In this document: positions 33,207-42,503 of the stretch, piece by piece
Layout: each line of letters opens with the position of its first letter
How positions within the stretch are numbered: position 1 is the first letter of the stretch
Assembly (NCBI RefSeq): GCF_001720465.1
Contig: NZ_CP017113.1
Span: 1,302,001-1,366,000 of the forward strand
DNA length: 64,000 nucleotides
Reading direction: 5' to 3'
Origin: Porphyrobacter sp. LM 6
GTDB taxonomy: Bacteria > Pseudomonadota > Alphaproteobacteria > Sphingomonadales > Sphingomonadaceae
Notes under the pieces: model-generated
Databases searched by the model: none
Seen by the model: the letters and a program-made list of their open reading frames with translations, nothing else
Told to the model about the DNA's origin: nothing
Position numbers and translations under genes: made by a program

Positions 33207-34235
33207 ATGAACATCACCCGTCCCTTTGGCGATACGCTCGCGCTGATCGGCAACACGCCGCTTGTCCGTCTGGCTGGCCCGAGTGCGGCGGCAGGCTGCG
33301 ATATCTACGGCAAGTGCGAATTCGCCAACCCCGGCTCCTCGGTGAAGGACCGCGCCGCCTTGTGGATCGTCCGCGATGCCGAAGCGCGCGGCGAATTGCA
33401 GCCAGGCGGGACAGTGGTGGAAGGCACGGCGGGCAACACCGGGATCGGGATCGCGCTGGTGGCGAACGCGCGCGGCTACAAGACGATCATCGTCATGCCG
33501 GACAACCAGTCCAAGGAGAAGATGGACACGCTGCGGGCGCTGGGCGCGGAGCTGGTGCTGGTGCCGCCGACCAAGTTCGCCGATGCCGGCCACTTCGTCC
33601 ACACCTCGCGCCGGCTGGCCGAGGAGACACCCGGCGCAGTCTGGGCCAACCAGTTCGACAACATCGCTAACCGCCGCGCCCATATCGAAGGCACCGCGCC
33701 CGAAATCTGGGAACAGCTCGGTGGCAAGGTGGATGGCTTCACCTGTGCAGCGGGCACCGGTGGGACGATTGCGGGCGTGGGCCTCGGATTGAAGGCGTTC
33801 GACGAGAATATCCGCATCGCGCTCACCGATCCGCACGGCGCGGCGCTCTATAACTACTACGCCCATGGCGAGCTGAAGGCCGAAGGTTCCTCGGTTGCCG
33901 AAGGGATCGGGCAGGGGCGGATCACCGCCAACCTCGAAGGCGCGCCGATCGATACGCAGTACCGCATCAGCGACGAGGAAGGCCTCGTGTGGGTCGAACG
34001 CCTGCTCAAGGAAGAAGGCCTGTGCCTCGGCCTGTCCTCGGGCATCAATGTTGCGGGCGCAGTGGCGCTGGGCAAGGAACTGGTCGCCGAAGGGCGCGCC
34101 AACCCGCAGGTGGTGACGATCCTGTGCGACACCGGCTTCCGCTATCTCTCGACGCTCTACAACGCCGAATGGCTCGCTTCGAAGGGCCTGCCCGTATTCG
34201 ACTGGCTGACCGCCGGTAACGGGAACGGGGCATGA
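33207..34235 (+). CDS. cysK: Cysteine synthase A
   Basis: O-acetylserine sulfhydrylase makes cysteine from O-acetylserine and sulfide. The 342-residue protein shows LIGNTPLVRL near the N-terminus, the PLP lysine in NPGSSVKDRAA (residue about 47), the phosphate loop EGTAGNTGIG and the TGGTIAGVG loop. The middle DNIANRRAHIEGTAPEIWEQ and the longer C-terminus fit the CysK/alphaproteobacterial subgroup. No ribosome site is obvious, which suits a leaderless start. Its stop overlaps the next gene by four bases. Confidence 0.93.
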   Translation: MNITRPFGDTLALIGNTPLVRLAGPSAAAGCDIYGKCEFANPGSSVKDRAALWIVRDAEARGELQPGGTVVEGTAGNTGIGIALVANARGYKTIIVMPDNQSKEKMDTLRALGAELVLVPPTKFADAGHFVHTSRRLAEETPGAVWANQFDNIANRRAHIEGTAPEIWEQLGGKVDGFTCAAGTGGTIAGVGLGLKAFDENIRIALTDPHGAALYNYYAHGELKAEGSSVAEGIGQGRITANLEGAPIDTQYRISDEEGLVWVERLLKEEGLCLGLSSGINVAGAVALGKELVAEGRANPQVVTILCDTGFRYLSTLYNAEWLASKGLPVFDWLTAGNGNGA

Positions 34236-34648
34236 GCCGGCTGTCGCTGATCGAGCGGCTGCGGCGCATGAACCAGCGCAGCCTGTTCACGCCGGTCAGT
34301 CAGCCTGACAGCACCACATCGACAACGCCCGGCGCGGATGCCGAGAATCCCCCCGCCGGGGAGGCCCGCGCGGAGGCGATCCAGCGTCTGCAGGTCGGGC
34401 TGTTCGGGATCGGCGCGATGGTGCTGCTGGTGGGGCTTGCAAGCATCATCGGCAGTCAGGCCGATCAGGCCGACGAAGCCGCCGTGCCCGAAGCCGCGCC
34501 GACGACCGAGCCGGTCGCGCCGTCGGAAGGGGCCAATCCGCTCGCCGATGCGGGCGTGGTGCCCGATATCGCCGCCGAGCCGACCCCGTCGCCGACGGCT
34601 GGCCCCACCGGACAAGCCCCTGCGGGCAATGCCGCCCCGGCCAAATAG
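34232..34648 (+). CDS. Single-span membrane protein of unknown function
   Basis: A 138-residue protein with a polar N-terminal 50 residues, one membrane helix at residues 56-73 (GLFGIGAMVLLVGLASII) and a Pro/Ala/Glu-rich C-terminal tail of low complexity. The charge pattern suggests the N-terminus is cytoplasmic and the tail periplasmic. No known domain is recognised. It overlaps cysK by four bases and the next gene by 20 bases, so it belongs to a three-gene unit. Its link to cysteine synthesis is unclear. Confidence 0.7.
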   Translation: MSRLSLIERLRRMNQRSLFTPVSQPDSTTSTTPGADAENPPAGEARAEAIQRLQVGLFGIGAMVLLVGLASIIGSQADQADEAAVPEAAPTTEPVAPSEGANPLADAGVVPDIAAEPTPSPTAGPTGQAPAGNAAPAK

Positions 34649-35516
34649 CGCGCTCGCGCCCGCGCTGGCCCTGTTGCTGGCGGCTTGCGAGGCCGAACCC
34701 CAGGCGGCTGCGGACACTGCCGCTCCCGCCGCCGCCACTGCCGCCGAACGCCCCGCGCTGGGGCTGATGACCAGCCTGCCGCTCTACTGGCCCGAAGGCG
34801 CCGATGTCGCCGCGCTGGCGCAGGGTGACGCCCCGCTGCCGTGGCAACGCCGCGCGATCGAGGCGCGCTATGCCATCACCCCGCTCGATACGCTCTCGCC
34901 GATTGCGGGCCTGACCCCGGATGCGCCCGAGACTGACCCGCTGAAGGGGCTTGCTCGGCTCGCGGTGATCCAGCCGCGCGGGCTGTCTCCGGCGGATAAC
35001 GTCGCGCTTGACAACTGGGTCAATGCGGGCGGGCGGCTGCTCATGGTGCTCGATCCGGCGCTGACGGGGGAATACGAAGCGCCCATCGGCGATCCGCGCC
35101 GCCCGGTCGAAGCCGCGCTGATCCCGCCGGTGGTGGGGCGCTGGGGGATCGAGGTCGGTTTCGGCGTCCACGAGACCGAGGAGGCCTATTACGGCAGCGA
35201 CACCTTGCCCGGCGGGGCCGTAGTGCCGCTCGCCTATCCGGGGCACATCACGCTTTCGCCTTATGCCGAACGTCGCTGCGTGCAGCATGGCGCGGCGAGC
35301 GTGACGTGCCGGGTGGGCAAGGGGCAGGTCACGCTGATCGCCGATGCCGCGCTGTTCGAGCATTCCGAGCTTGCGGGCGAGGGCGGGGCGGGGCTTGGCG
35401 CCGTGATCGCCGCCGCGTTCGAAACCCCGGCCGGGGAAAATGCGGGAAGCGGGGGACTCGGAGTCGCCCCGAACCCGGAAAATCGCGGGAAAACGCGCGT
35501 GGTCACGGGTTTTTGA
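34629..35516 (+). CDS. Lipoprotein with DUF4350-like domain
   Basis: A 295-residue predicted lipoprotein: the lipobox LLLAACEA puts the lipidated Cys near residue 20. The body contains LARLAVIQPRGLSPADNVAL then NWVNAGGRLLMVLDPAL and IGDPRRPVEAALIPPV, the arrangement seen in DUF4350/GATase-like domains of envelope and ABC-associated proteins. GKGQVTLIADAALFEH forms a later strand. ATG 34629 gives the lipoprotein signal directly; the longer frame reads through the preceding gene. The final codons run into a G-rich periodic stretch upstream of mraZ. Function is unknown. Confidence 0.75.
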   Translation: MPPRPNSALAPALALLLAACEAEPQAAADTAAPAAATAAERPALGLMTSLPLYWPEGADVAALAQGDAPLPWQRRAIEARYAITPLDTLSPIAGLTPDAPETDPLKGLARLAVIQPRGLSPADNVALDNWVNAGGRLLMVLDPALTGEYEAPIGDPRRPVEAALIPPVVGRWGIEVGFGVHETEEAYYGSDTLPGGAVVPLAYPGHITLSPYAERRCVQHGAASVTCRVGKGQVTLIADAALFEHSELAGEGGAGLGAVIAAAFETPAGENAGSGGLGVAPNPENRGKTRVVTGF

Positions 35517-35541
35517 GGGGGATTCGCGGGTGCGCGCGGGG
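35507..35541 (+). promoter_or_regulatory. Periodic G-tract array upstream of mraZ (first)
   Basis: G-tracts begin at 35507, 35517, 35528 and 35538 (GGGT, GGGGGA, GGGT, GGGGA), spaced 10-11 bases. The array spans the end of the lipoprotein gene. MraZ is known to bind short G-rich direct repeats at one-turn spacing upstream of its own gene, so these are candidate MraZ boxes. Confidence 0.4.
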
Positions 35542-35599
35542 ATTCCGTATTCTTACGGCTAGACAGAAAATTTAGAAGATTCAGTTTTTTAGCAAGTTT

Positions 35600-35645
35600 T
35601 CCCGTGAAATCCCCGAAAAATCCCTTCCATCCCCGCGCCTTCCCC
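35600..35645 (-). promoter_or_regulatory. Periodic G-tract array upstream of mraZ (second)
   Basis: Five GGGA units on the minus strand (TCCC on the plus strand starting at 35600, 35610, 35621, 35630 and 35641) are spaced 9-11 bases, one helical turn each. They lie in the non-coding leader 170-210 bases before the mraZ GTG and are separated from the first array by an A/T-rich segment that may hold the dcw promoter. Candidate MraZ boxes. Confidence 0.5.
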
Positions 35646-35812
35646 GATATGACCATAGTCCATCAGACATGGTTGTTTGCATGGCGTCCGGCTGGAGGGC
35701 TTGGCGCGACCGAGCCGCACGCGCGCGCTCGGGTCAGACAAGTCATGTCGGCACATCAGGCGGCCTTCGCGGGGAAGGTTGCGGTTGCGGGGCAAGAGGG
35801 GAACGCAGGCAC

Positions 35813-36307
35813 GTGTCTGCATTTGGAGGATATTCGGGACAGGCCTTCTCGCCCGCTGGCGACAAGGGCCGCTTTGTCCTGCCTCCGGCCTTCCGCAAGG
35901 CGGTCAAGGAAAGCTCCGGCGGCAACCGTATCCTCTGCCTTGCCGCGCATGACCGCTTCGATTGCCTGATCGGCTTCGGCCTCTCGCGCACCGAAAAGCT
36001 GCACGAACAGCTCGAACGCGAGGAAGAACGCGCCATCCGCTTGCAGGACGCCGGTTTCGACCGCGACGTGCGCGCGCAGCAATTGTTCGGTTTCGAACAG
36101 CTGCCCTATGACGACAGCGGCCGCTTCGTCATGCCCGAACACCTGCGCGATCTCGGCAAGGTGGGCGACGGGCTCTATTTCCAGGGTGCGGGCGATTTCT
36201 TCTTCGTCTGGAACCCCGACGAGCTGGCGCAGATGGACGCCGCGTGGAAGGGCGCGCAGGTTGCCTGCGCCAAGCTGATCGCCGCCGCCAAGAAGGGGGC
36301 CGCGTAA
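35813..36307 (+). CDS. mraZ: Transcriptional regulator MraZ
   Basis: MraZ is the AbrB-like regulator at the head of the dcw cluster. The 164-residue product has two SpoVT-AbrB-type repeats: [20 protein letters not shown] (residues about 17-36) and [20 protein letters not shown] (about 100-120), each with the conserved Asp/Gly-Arg. GTG 35813 gives normal family length and the expected N-terminus; longer frames add a Cys/Arg-rich leader unlike the family. The 296-base region before it carries two G-tract arrays, presumably its own operator. rsmH starts on the last base of its stop codon. Confidence 0.92.
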   Translation: MSAFGGYSGQAFSPAGDKGRFVLPPAFRKAVKESSGGNRILCLAAHDRFDCLIGFGLSRTEKLHEQLEREEERAIRLQDAGFDRDVRAQQLFGFEQLPYDDSGRFVMPEHLRDLGKVGDGLYFQGAGDFFFVWNPDELAQMDAAWKGAQVACAKLIAAAKKGAA

Positions 36308-37248
36308 TGATGCAGGCGCCCCACATCCCCGTGCTGCTCGATGAAGTGATCGCCGCGATCAAGCCTGCCCCGGGCATGACCATCGTCGATGCAACCTTCG
36401 GTGCGGGTGGTTATACCGCAGCGCTGCTCGATGCGGGCGCGAGCGTCCACGCCTTCGACCGCGATCCCGATGCGATTGCCGCAGGGCAGGTGATGCTTGC
36501 CCGCTATGAAGGCCGCCTTGCGCTCCACCCCGCGCGCTTTTCGCAGATGCAGGCCGAACTCGCCGCCATCGGTGTCACCCAGGTCGATGCCGTGGTGATG
36601 GATATCGGCGTGTCCTCGATGCAGCTCGATCAGGGCGACCGCGGCTTTGCCTTCATGCATGACGGCCCGCTCGATATGCGGATGAGCCAGTCGGGCGAAA
36701 GCGCTGCCGATTTCCTCAACACCGCCGAGGAAAGCGCGATTGCCGATGTGCTCTATCGCTATGGCGAGGAGCGCCAGTCGCGCCGCGTGGCCCGCGCCAT
36801 CGTTGCCGCGCGTCCGCTGGCGACCACCGGCGAGCTGGCCCGCGTGGTGCGCCGCGCGCTCGGCCACAAGCCCCACGACAAAAAAGACCCCGCAACCCGT
36901 ACCTTCCAGGCGGTTCGCATCCATGTGAACGACGAGCTGGGCGAGCTTGAGGCTGGCCTTGCCGCAGCCGAAGCGCTGCTCGCGCCGGGCGGCGTGCTGG
37001 CGGTGGTCAGCTTCCACAGCCTCGAAGACCGCATCGTGAAGCATTTCCTGCGCGCCGCCAGCGGTGCCGGGCGTGCCGTTTCGCGCCACCTGCCCGGCGA
37101 AGTCGCCGGCCCGCCGCCGGTGTTCGCCCATGTCTCCAAGGGCATCCGCCCGAGTGAGGCTGAAATCGACCGCAACCCCCGCGCCCGTTCATCCACCCTG
37201 CGCCATGCGATCCGCACCGGCGCACCAGCCAGGAGCCTTGCCGCATGA
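36307..37248 (+). CDS. rsmH: 16S rRNA (cytosine-1402-N4)-methyltransferase
   Basis: RsmH (MraW) methylates C1402 in the ribosomal P site using S-adenosylmethionine. The 313-residue product has [13 protein letters not shown] at the N-terminus, the SAM-binding [10 protein letters not shown] (residues about 28-37), [21 protein letters not shown] and the ending [14 protein letters not shown] 36307 begins on the mraZ stop (TAATG); AGGGGG lies upstream. Canonical second gene of the dcw cluster. Confidence 0.96.
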   Translation: MMQAPHIPVLLDEVIAAIKPAPGMTIVDATFGAGGYTAALLDAGASVHAFDRDPDAIAAGQVMLARYEGRLALHPARFSQMQAELAAIGVTQVDAVVMDIGVSSMQLDQGDRGFAFMHDGPLDMRMSQSGESAADFLNTAEESAIADVLYRYGEERQSRRVARAIVAARPLATTGELARVVRRALGHKPHDKKDPATRTFQAVRIHVNDELGELEAGLAAAEALLAPGGVLAVVSFHSLEDRIVKHFLRAASGAGRAVSRHLPGEVAGPPPVFAHVSKGIRPSEAEIDRNPRARSSTLRHAIRTGAPARSLAA

Positions 37249-37793
37249 TGAGCAGCCATCAGGCCCGTTCGCTGGGTTGGATCGCGGTGCTGGCGATCTG
37301 CACGGCGGTGGTCACCATCCTGAGCTTCAAGGTGCACGCGGTGAAGAGCGAGGTGCTGCTCGCCGAACGCCAGCTGATCGCGCTCGAACGCGAGACGCTG
37401 CTGCTCGAAACCGAGTTCCAGACCCGCGCCAGCCAGCGCCAGCTCGCCGAATGGAACAATGTCGAATTCGGCTATCAGGCCCCGCGCGCCGGTCAGTTCC
37501 TTGATGGCGAACGCCAGCTTGCCAGCCTCGGCCAGCGGCTTGGCCCCGATGCCCCTGCGCCGATCCGCATGGCCCGCGCCGATCTCGGCGGGCCGGAAGC
37601 GGTCGCTCAGGATGCCCCGATGCGCTCGCCGCTGTCGGGTGAGCGTGTGACGCTCGCCTCGGCGCGTGACGAGAAGGGCGCGGGCGAGGTATTCACCGAA
37701 GCCTTTGGTGATTTCCTGATCGAAGCCTCGCCGATCCGTCCGGCCCGTGCGCAGACTGCCGCTTCCGTTGCGATGCAGGGGGTTGGCGAATGA
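37245..37793 (+). CDS. ftsL: Cell division protein FtsL
   Basis: FtsL is a bitopic division protein that joins FtsB/FtsQ to the FtsW-FtsI synthase. The product has one membrane helix (residues 9-28, [19 protein letters not shown]) and then a heptad-rich coiled coil (about 30-65, [20 protein letters not shown]). At 182 residues it is longer than E. coli FtsL (121), with an extra low-complexity C-terminal tail from about residue 95. ATGA overlaps join it to rsmH and ftsI. Identification rests on topology and position, since FtsL sequences diverge widely. Confidence 0.85.
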   Translation: MMSSHQARSLGWIAVLAICTAVVTILSFKVHAVKSEVLLAERQLIALERETLLLETEFQTRASQRQLAEWNNVEFGYQAPRAGQFLDGERQLASLGQRLGPDAPAPIRMARADLGGPEAVAQDAPMRSPLSGERVTLASARDEKGAGEVFTEAFGDFLIEASPIRPARAQTAASVAMQGVGE

Positions 37794-39517
37794 CGGGGAT
37801 GGCTGCGTTTGCGGCGATCCCCTCCATCCCGGTAAGCCGCGTCCATCTGGTTCAGCTGCGCGCGCATCTGCTGCTCACCGCGCGGATGCGGCTGCTGGTC
37901 ATCGCCATCGCTTTCGCGCTGATCACGCTCGCCGCGCTGCTGCGGATCATCGCGCTCGGCTTTGTCGGCAGCGCGCCCGCGCGCACCAGCTTGCAGGAAG
38001 CCCTGCTGCCCCCGCGCGGCGAGATCACCGATCGCAACGGCGCGCCGCTCGCCCGCGCTTTTCCGGCCTATGCGCTGTGGTTCGATCCCAAGGCGATGGG
38101 CGATGCAGGATCGCCGCTGGTGCGCAGCCCCGAAGAGGTGGCGCGTTCGCTGAAGGCGATCTTCCCCGATATCGATGAAGCGCGCATGGCCCGCCGCCTC
38201 GCTTCGGGCCGCGCAGGCTATCTGCGCCGCCGCCTGCTGCCTGAAGAGGCCAACAAGGTCTTCGCGCTCGGCGAGATCGCGCTCGAAATCCCGAGCGAGG
38301 CCGACCGCTATTACCCGCAAGGCACGCTCGCCGCGCATGTGCTCGGCTATGTCGTCGAAGACGAGGGCGGCAAGATCGGCATGGAACAGGTGCTCGACAA
38401 GCAGCTCGGCGATCCCGACCTGCGCGCCCAGTCGGTTGCGCTGTCGATCGATGTGCGGGTGCAGGGCGCGCTCGAGGATGAGCTGCGCCGCGGGATGCTG
38501 GCGACCAACGCGCTGGGCGCTGCGGGCATTGTGCTCGATGTCGATACGGGTGAGGTGATGGCGCTGGCGAGCCTGCCGGAATTCGATCCCAACACAGCGG
38601 GCGCGGCAGGGGCCGTCAATGTCTTCAACCGCGCGACCAACGGGGTTTACGAACTCGGCTCGACCTTCAAGCCGCTGACCGTAGCCGCCGCGATCGATGC
38701 CGGTGTGGTGCGCGATCTTGGCCGGCAGTGGAACGCCGCGCCGGTGCCGGTCGGCAGCCGCACGATCAAGGATTCGCACGATCTGGGCGCAAGCCTCAAC
38801 GTGCCGCAGGCGCTGGTGCATTCGTCCAACACCGTGACCGCGCGGATCGCCGATGAAATGGGCGCGGCACGCCTGCGCCGTGCGATGCTTGATCTGGGCA
38901 TGGACCGCCGCCCCTTCATCGAACTGCCCGCGCGCGGCAAGCCGATCTTCCCCAAGGGGGATTGGAGCCGCGTTACCAACATGACCGTCGGCTTCGGACA
39001 CGGCCTTGCGGTCACCCCGCTGCACCTCGCCAGCGCCTATGCGGCGATGGTCAATGGCGGCATCTGGCGTCCGGCAACGCTGATGAAGCTGCACCCCGCC
39101 GACGTGCCGCGCGGGCGGCGGGTGTTCAAGGAATCGACCTCCTCGCGGATGCGCCAGATGCTGCGCATGATCTCGCTCTACGGCACCGGCAAGAGCGCCG
39201 ATGCCCCCGGTTACCGCGTTGGCGGCAAGACCGGATCGGCCGAAAAGGCGGGCGTGGGCGGCTACAACAAGACAGCGCTGGTGTCCTCCTTCGCCGCCGC
39301 CTTCCCGATGGATGCGCCGCGCTATGTCGTGGTGGTGGTGGTCGACGAGCCCAAGGGCACGATGGCTTCGAGCTTCCAGCGCACCGCCGCCTTCACCTCG
39401 GCCCCGATCGTCGGCAAGCTGGTGCCGCGCATCGGCCCGATGCTGGGCGTGCAGCCTGACGAGCGCCGCGATGTCGATATCTCGGACCTGCGCTATTTGG
39501 TGGGTGACGAGGAATGA
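37790..39517 (+). CDS. ftsI: Penicillin-binding protein, FtsI/PBP3 type
   Basis: FtsI is the transpeptidase that cross-links septal peptidoglycan. The 575-residue protein has a cytoplasmic N-terminus, one membrane helix (residues about 33-58), a pedestal domain beginning PPRGEITDRNGAPLA, and the transpeptidase domain with all three motifs: Ser291-Thr-Phe-Lys, Ser345-Ser-Asn and Lys480-Thr-Gly. Position between ftsL and murE with ATGA overlaps confirms it as the division-specific PBP. Confidence 0.96.
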   Translation: MTGMAAFAAIPSIPVSRVHLVQLRAHLLLTARMRLLVIAIAFALITLAALLRIIALGFVGSAPARTSLQEALLPPRGEITDRNGAPLARAFPAYALWFDPKAMGDAGSPLVRSPEEVARSLKAIFPDIDEARMARRLASGRAGYLRRRLLPEEANKVFALGEIALEIPSEADRYYPQGTLAAHVLGYVVEDEGGKIGMEQVLDKQLGDPDLRAQSVALSIDVRVQGALEDELRRGMLATNALGAAGIVLDVDTGEVMALASLPEFDPNTAGAAGAVNVFNRATNGVYELGSTFKPLTVAAAIDAGVVRDLGRQWNAAPVPVGSRTIKDSHDLGASLNVPQALVHSSNTVTARIADEMGAARLRRAMLDLGMDRRPFIELPARGKPIFPKGDWSRVTNMTVGFGHGLAVTPLHLASAYAAMVNGGIWRPATLMKLHPADVPRGRRVFKESTSSRMRQMLRMISLYGTGKSADAPGYRVGGKTGSAEKAGVGGYNKTALVSSFAAAFPMDAPRYVVVVVVDEPKGTMASSFQRTAAFTSAPIVGKLVPRIGPMLGVQPDERRDVDISDLRYLVGDEE

Positions 39518-40992
39518 GGCTGGCTGAACTGCTGTCCCACGCCGGACGCACGAGTGAGGGCGCAGGCGATGTCGCCGTAACCGGCTTTGCCATCGATCAC
39601 CGCAAGGTCGCCCCCGGCACCGTGTTCGGCGCCTTTGCGGGCGTGAAGTTCAACGGCGAGGATTTCATTCCGGCCGCGATTGCAGCGGGCGCGGTGGCGA
39701 TTGTTGCGCGGCCCGAAGCCAAGGTCGAGGGCGCGCTTCACATCGCTGACGCCAATCCGCGTCGGGCCTTCGCGCGGCTGGCGGCTGGCTTCTTTGCCCC
39801 CGTTCCCGCCACCATCGTCGCGGTGACAGGGACCAATGGCAAGACCTCCACGGTCGAGATGACCCGTCAGATCTGGCGCATGGCAGGCGAACGCGCGGCG
39901 AGCATCGGCACATTGGGCGTAACCACGCCTGACGGGTCGGTTTCGACCGGGCTGACCACGCCCGACATCGTCACTTTCCTTGCCAATATGAGCGGTCTTG
40001 CGCGCGAAGGCGTGACCCATGTCGCTTACGAGGCATCGAGCCACGGCCTTTCGCAATACCGCAACGAAGGCCTGACGGTGGCCGCCAGCGCCTTCACCAA
40101 TTTCAGCCGCGATCACCTCGATTATCACGGCACGATGGAGGAATATTTCGCCGCCAAGATGCGGCTGTTCACCGAAGTCGTCGCGCCCGGAAGTCCGGCG
40201 GTGATCCACGATGCCGCTGACGGTTCGGAATGGACGGCCAAGGCTGTCGCGCAGGCCGAGGCGCGCAGGCTGAAGGTGATGACAGTGGGCGAAGGTGGCA
40301 CCTTCCTCAAGCTGATCGCGCGCGAACCCGGACAGTTGGGGCAGCTTCTTCACATCGAATATGAAGGCGAGACCCGCAAAGTGAACCTGCCGCTGATCGG
40401 TGCCTATCAGGCGGCGAACGCGCTGGTTTCGGCGGGGCTTGCGATGGCGACGGGGGTTTCGGCCTCGGCTACCTTTGACGCACTCACCCGCCTCCAGCCG
40501 GTGCGCGGGCGGCTGGAACGTGCCGGGATCAATCAGGCCGGCGCGCCTGCCTATGTCGATTACGCCCACACGCCCGATGCGCTCGAAGCCGCGATTGCCG
40601 CGCTGCGCCCGCACGTGGCGGATGGTGGCCGTCTGATCGTAGTGTTCGGTGCGGGCGGCGACCGTGATGCGGGCAAGCGTCCGCAGATGGGCGCAGTCGC
40701 CGCGCGCGACGCCGATGTGGCGATCGTCACCGACGATAACCCCCGCAGCGAAGATCCCGCCGCCATCCGCGCCGCGATCATCGCCGGAGCGCCCGCGGGC
40801 GTCTTGCGCGATATCGGTGATCGCCGCGCTGCGATCGCTGCCGCAATTGGGGAAGCAGGGCCGCGCGACATTGTGCTGATCGCGGGGAAAGGCCACGAGC
40901 AGGGTCAAATAATCGGGTCTGGAGATAACATGCGTATCGAAGCTTTCGACGATGTCGAAGTCGCGCGCGAATGCGCCGGGGGTCAGTGCTGA
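39514..40992 (+). CDS. murE: UDP-MurNAc-tripeptide synthetase
   Basis: MurE adds the third residue of the peptidoglycan stem peptide. The 492-residue Mur ligase has the ATP loop VTGTNGKTST (residues 105-114), the carbamylated-lysine region, and the DNPRSEDP motif that selects meso-diaminopimelate, as expected for a Gram-negative. RGRLERAG, YAHTPDAL and KGHEQGQ are also conserved. Overlaps ftsI by four bases and murF by one. Confidence 0.96.
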   Translation: MRLAELLSHAGRTSEGAGDVAVTGFAIDHRKVAPGTVFGAFAGVKFNGEDFIPAAIAAGAVAIVARPEAKVEGALHIADANPRRAFARLAAGFFAPVPATIVAVTGTNGKTSTVEMTRQIWRMAGERAASIGTLGVTTPDGSVSTGLTTPDIVTFLANMSGLAREGVTHVAYEASSHGLSQYRNEGLTVAASAFTNFSRDHLDYHGTMEEYFAAKMRLFTEVVAPGSPAVIHDAADGSEWTAKAVAQAEARRLKVMTVGEGGTFLKLIAREPGQLGQLLHIEYEGETRKVNLPLIGAYQAANALVSAGLAMATGVSASATFDALTRLQPVRGRLERAGINQAGAPAYVDYAHTPDALEAAIAALRPHVADGGRLIVVFGAGGDRDAGKRPQMGAVAARDADVAIVTDDNPRSEDPAAIRAAIIAGAPAGVLRDIGDRRAAIAAAIGEAGPRDIVLIAGKGHEQGQIIGSGDNMRIEAFDDVEVARECAGGQC

Positions 40993-42470
40993 TGAACGCT
41001 CCCATGGCTCATCCCATGCTCCACGCCTGGCCTGTCACCGCGCGCGATGCGCTGCCGCAGGCGCTGTGGACCGCAGCCGAGATCGCCGCGGCCACCGGCG
41101 GCACCGCCAGCCACGATTTTGCAGCGTCCGGCGTCGAGATGGATTCGCGCGATGTGAAGCCGGGCGATATCTTCGTTGCCCTGAAGGGCGAGGCGATGGA
41201 CGGCCACAAGTTCATCGCATCCGCGTTTGAAAAGGGTGCTGTGGCGGCAATCGTCGATCGCCCGGTCGATGTCCCGCACGTGCTGGTCAAGGACACCACG
41301 CAGGCGCTCCACGATCTGGCCCACGCCGCGCGCGACCGTGCGGTGGAGGCGGTGCGGATCGGCATCACCGGATCGGTCGGCAAGACCGGCGTCAAGGAAG
41401 CGATCTTCGCCTGTCTCGACCGTGCCAGTCGCGGCGCAGGCCACCGCTCGGTGCGCAGCTACAACAACCATGTCGGCGTGCCGCTGAGCCTTGCGCGGAT
41501 GCCCGCGCGCACCAAGTTCGGCGTGTTCGAGATGGGCATGAACCACCAGGGCGAAATCGCGCCGCTTTCCGCCCACGCCCGCCCGCACGTCGCGCTGATC
41601 ACCACCATTGCGCCCGCGCATATCGAGAACCTCGGCAGCCTTGAGGCGATTGCGGATGAGAAGTCGCAGATCTTCACCGGTCTCGTGCCCGGCGGGGTGG
41701 CAATCATTCCGGCGGACAGCGAATGGGCTGACCGGATGATCGGCCATGCCAAGGCCTGCGGAGCCAAGGTCGTGACCTTCGGCCGCGCCAGCAACGCCGA
41801 TGTGCGCCTGCTCGATGCGATCCCGGCGGCGGGGGGCGGCTCGCTCGTCACCGCCGACCTCGGCGATATCCGCGTCTGCTATACCATTGCCGAACCGGGC
41901 GAACACTGGATCGCCAATTCGCTGGGCGTGATCGCGGCCGTGCGCGCGGCGGGCGGCGATCTGGCGAGTGCCGGCCTTGCGCTGGCCGAAATGGGCGGCC
42001 TCAAGGGTCGCGGCGCGCGGCATACGTTGACGGTTGCCGATGGCACCGCGCTGCTGATCGATGAAAGCTACAATGCCAACCCCGCCTCGATGCGCGCTAC
42101 GCTGAAGGCGCTGCGCCAGACCGATGCCACCCGCCGCATTGCGGTGCTCGGCAGCATGAAGGAACTGGGCGACTTTTCCGATGCTTTCCACCGCCAGCTG
42201 GCCGAGCCGCTGGCCGAGGCCGGTGTCAGCTACGCGATCCTCGTCGGCGAGGAGATGCGCGCGCTCGCCGAGGAACTGGGGAAAGAGACCGGCGGCGCGC
42301 TTGGCAAGGGGCTTGCCTTCACGCATTGCCAAAACCCTGCCGAAGCAATCGCGGCGCTCGGGCAATTCGGCCTTGCGCGCGGCGATGCGGTGCTGGTCAA
42401 GGGGTCCAATTCGGTCGGGTTGGGCAAGCTGGTGTCACACTTTACCGAAGATGCCCGGGACGCTGGCTGA
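40992..42470 (+). CDS. murF: UDP-MurNAc-tripeptide--D-Ala-D-Ala ligase
   Basis: MurF attaches D-Ala-D-Ala to complete the UDP-MurNAc-pentapeptide. The 492-residue product has the ATP loop ITGSVGKTGVK (residues about 126-136), EMGMNHQGEI, the NSLGVIAAV region and the IDESYNANPASMR motif characteristic of MurF. The ATG lies inside the murE stop (TGATG). A 33-base gap with AAAGGA separates it from mraY. Confidence 0.96.
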   Translation: MNAPMAHPMLHAWPVTARDALPQALWTAAEIAAATGGTASHDFAASGVEMDSRDVKPGDIFVALKGEAMDGHKFIASAFEKGAVAAIVDRPVDVPHVLVKDTTQALHDLAHAARDRAVEAVRIGITGSVGKTGVKEAIFACLDRASRGAGHRSVRSYNNHVGVPLSLARMPARTKFGVFEMGMNHQGEIAPLSAHARPHVALITTIAPAHIENLGSLEAIADEKSQIFTGLVPGGVAIIPADSEWADRMIGHAKACGAKVVTFGRASNADVRLLDAIPAAGGGSLVTADLGDIRVCYTIAEPGEHWIANSLGVIAAVRAAGGDLASAGLALAEMGGLKGRGARHTLTVADGTALLIDESYNANPASMRATLKALRQTDATRRIAVLGSMKELGDFSDAFHRQLAEPLAEAGVSYAILVGEEMRALAEELGKETGGALGKGLAFTHCQNPAEAIAALGQFGLARGDAVLVKGSNSVGLGKLVSHFTEDARDAG

Positions 42471-42503
42471 CGCCGCAGGCGACGGGCGCCAAAGGACGAC
42501 TTA

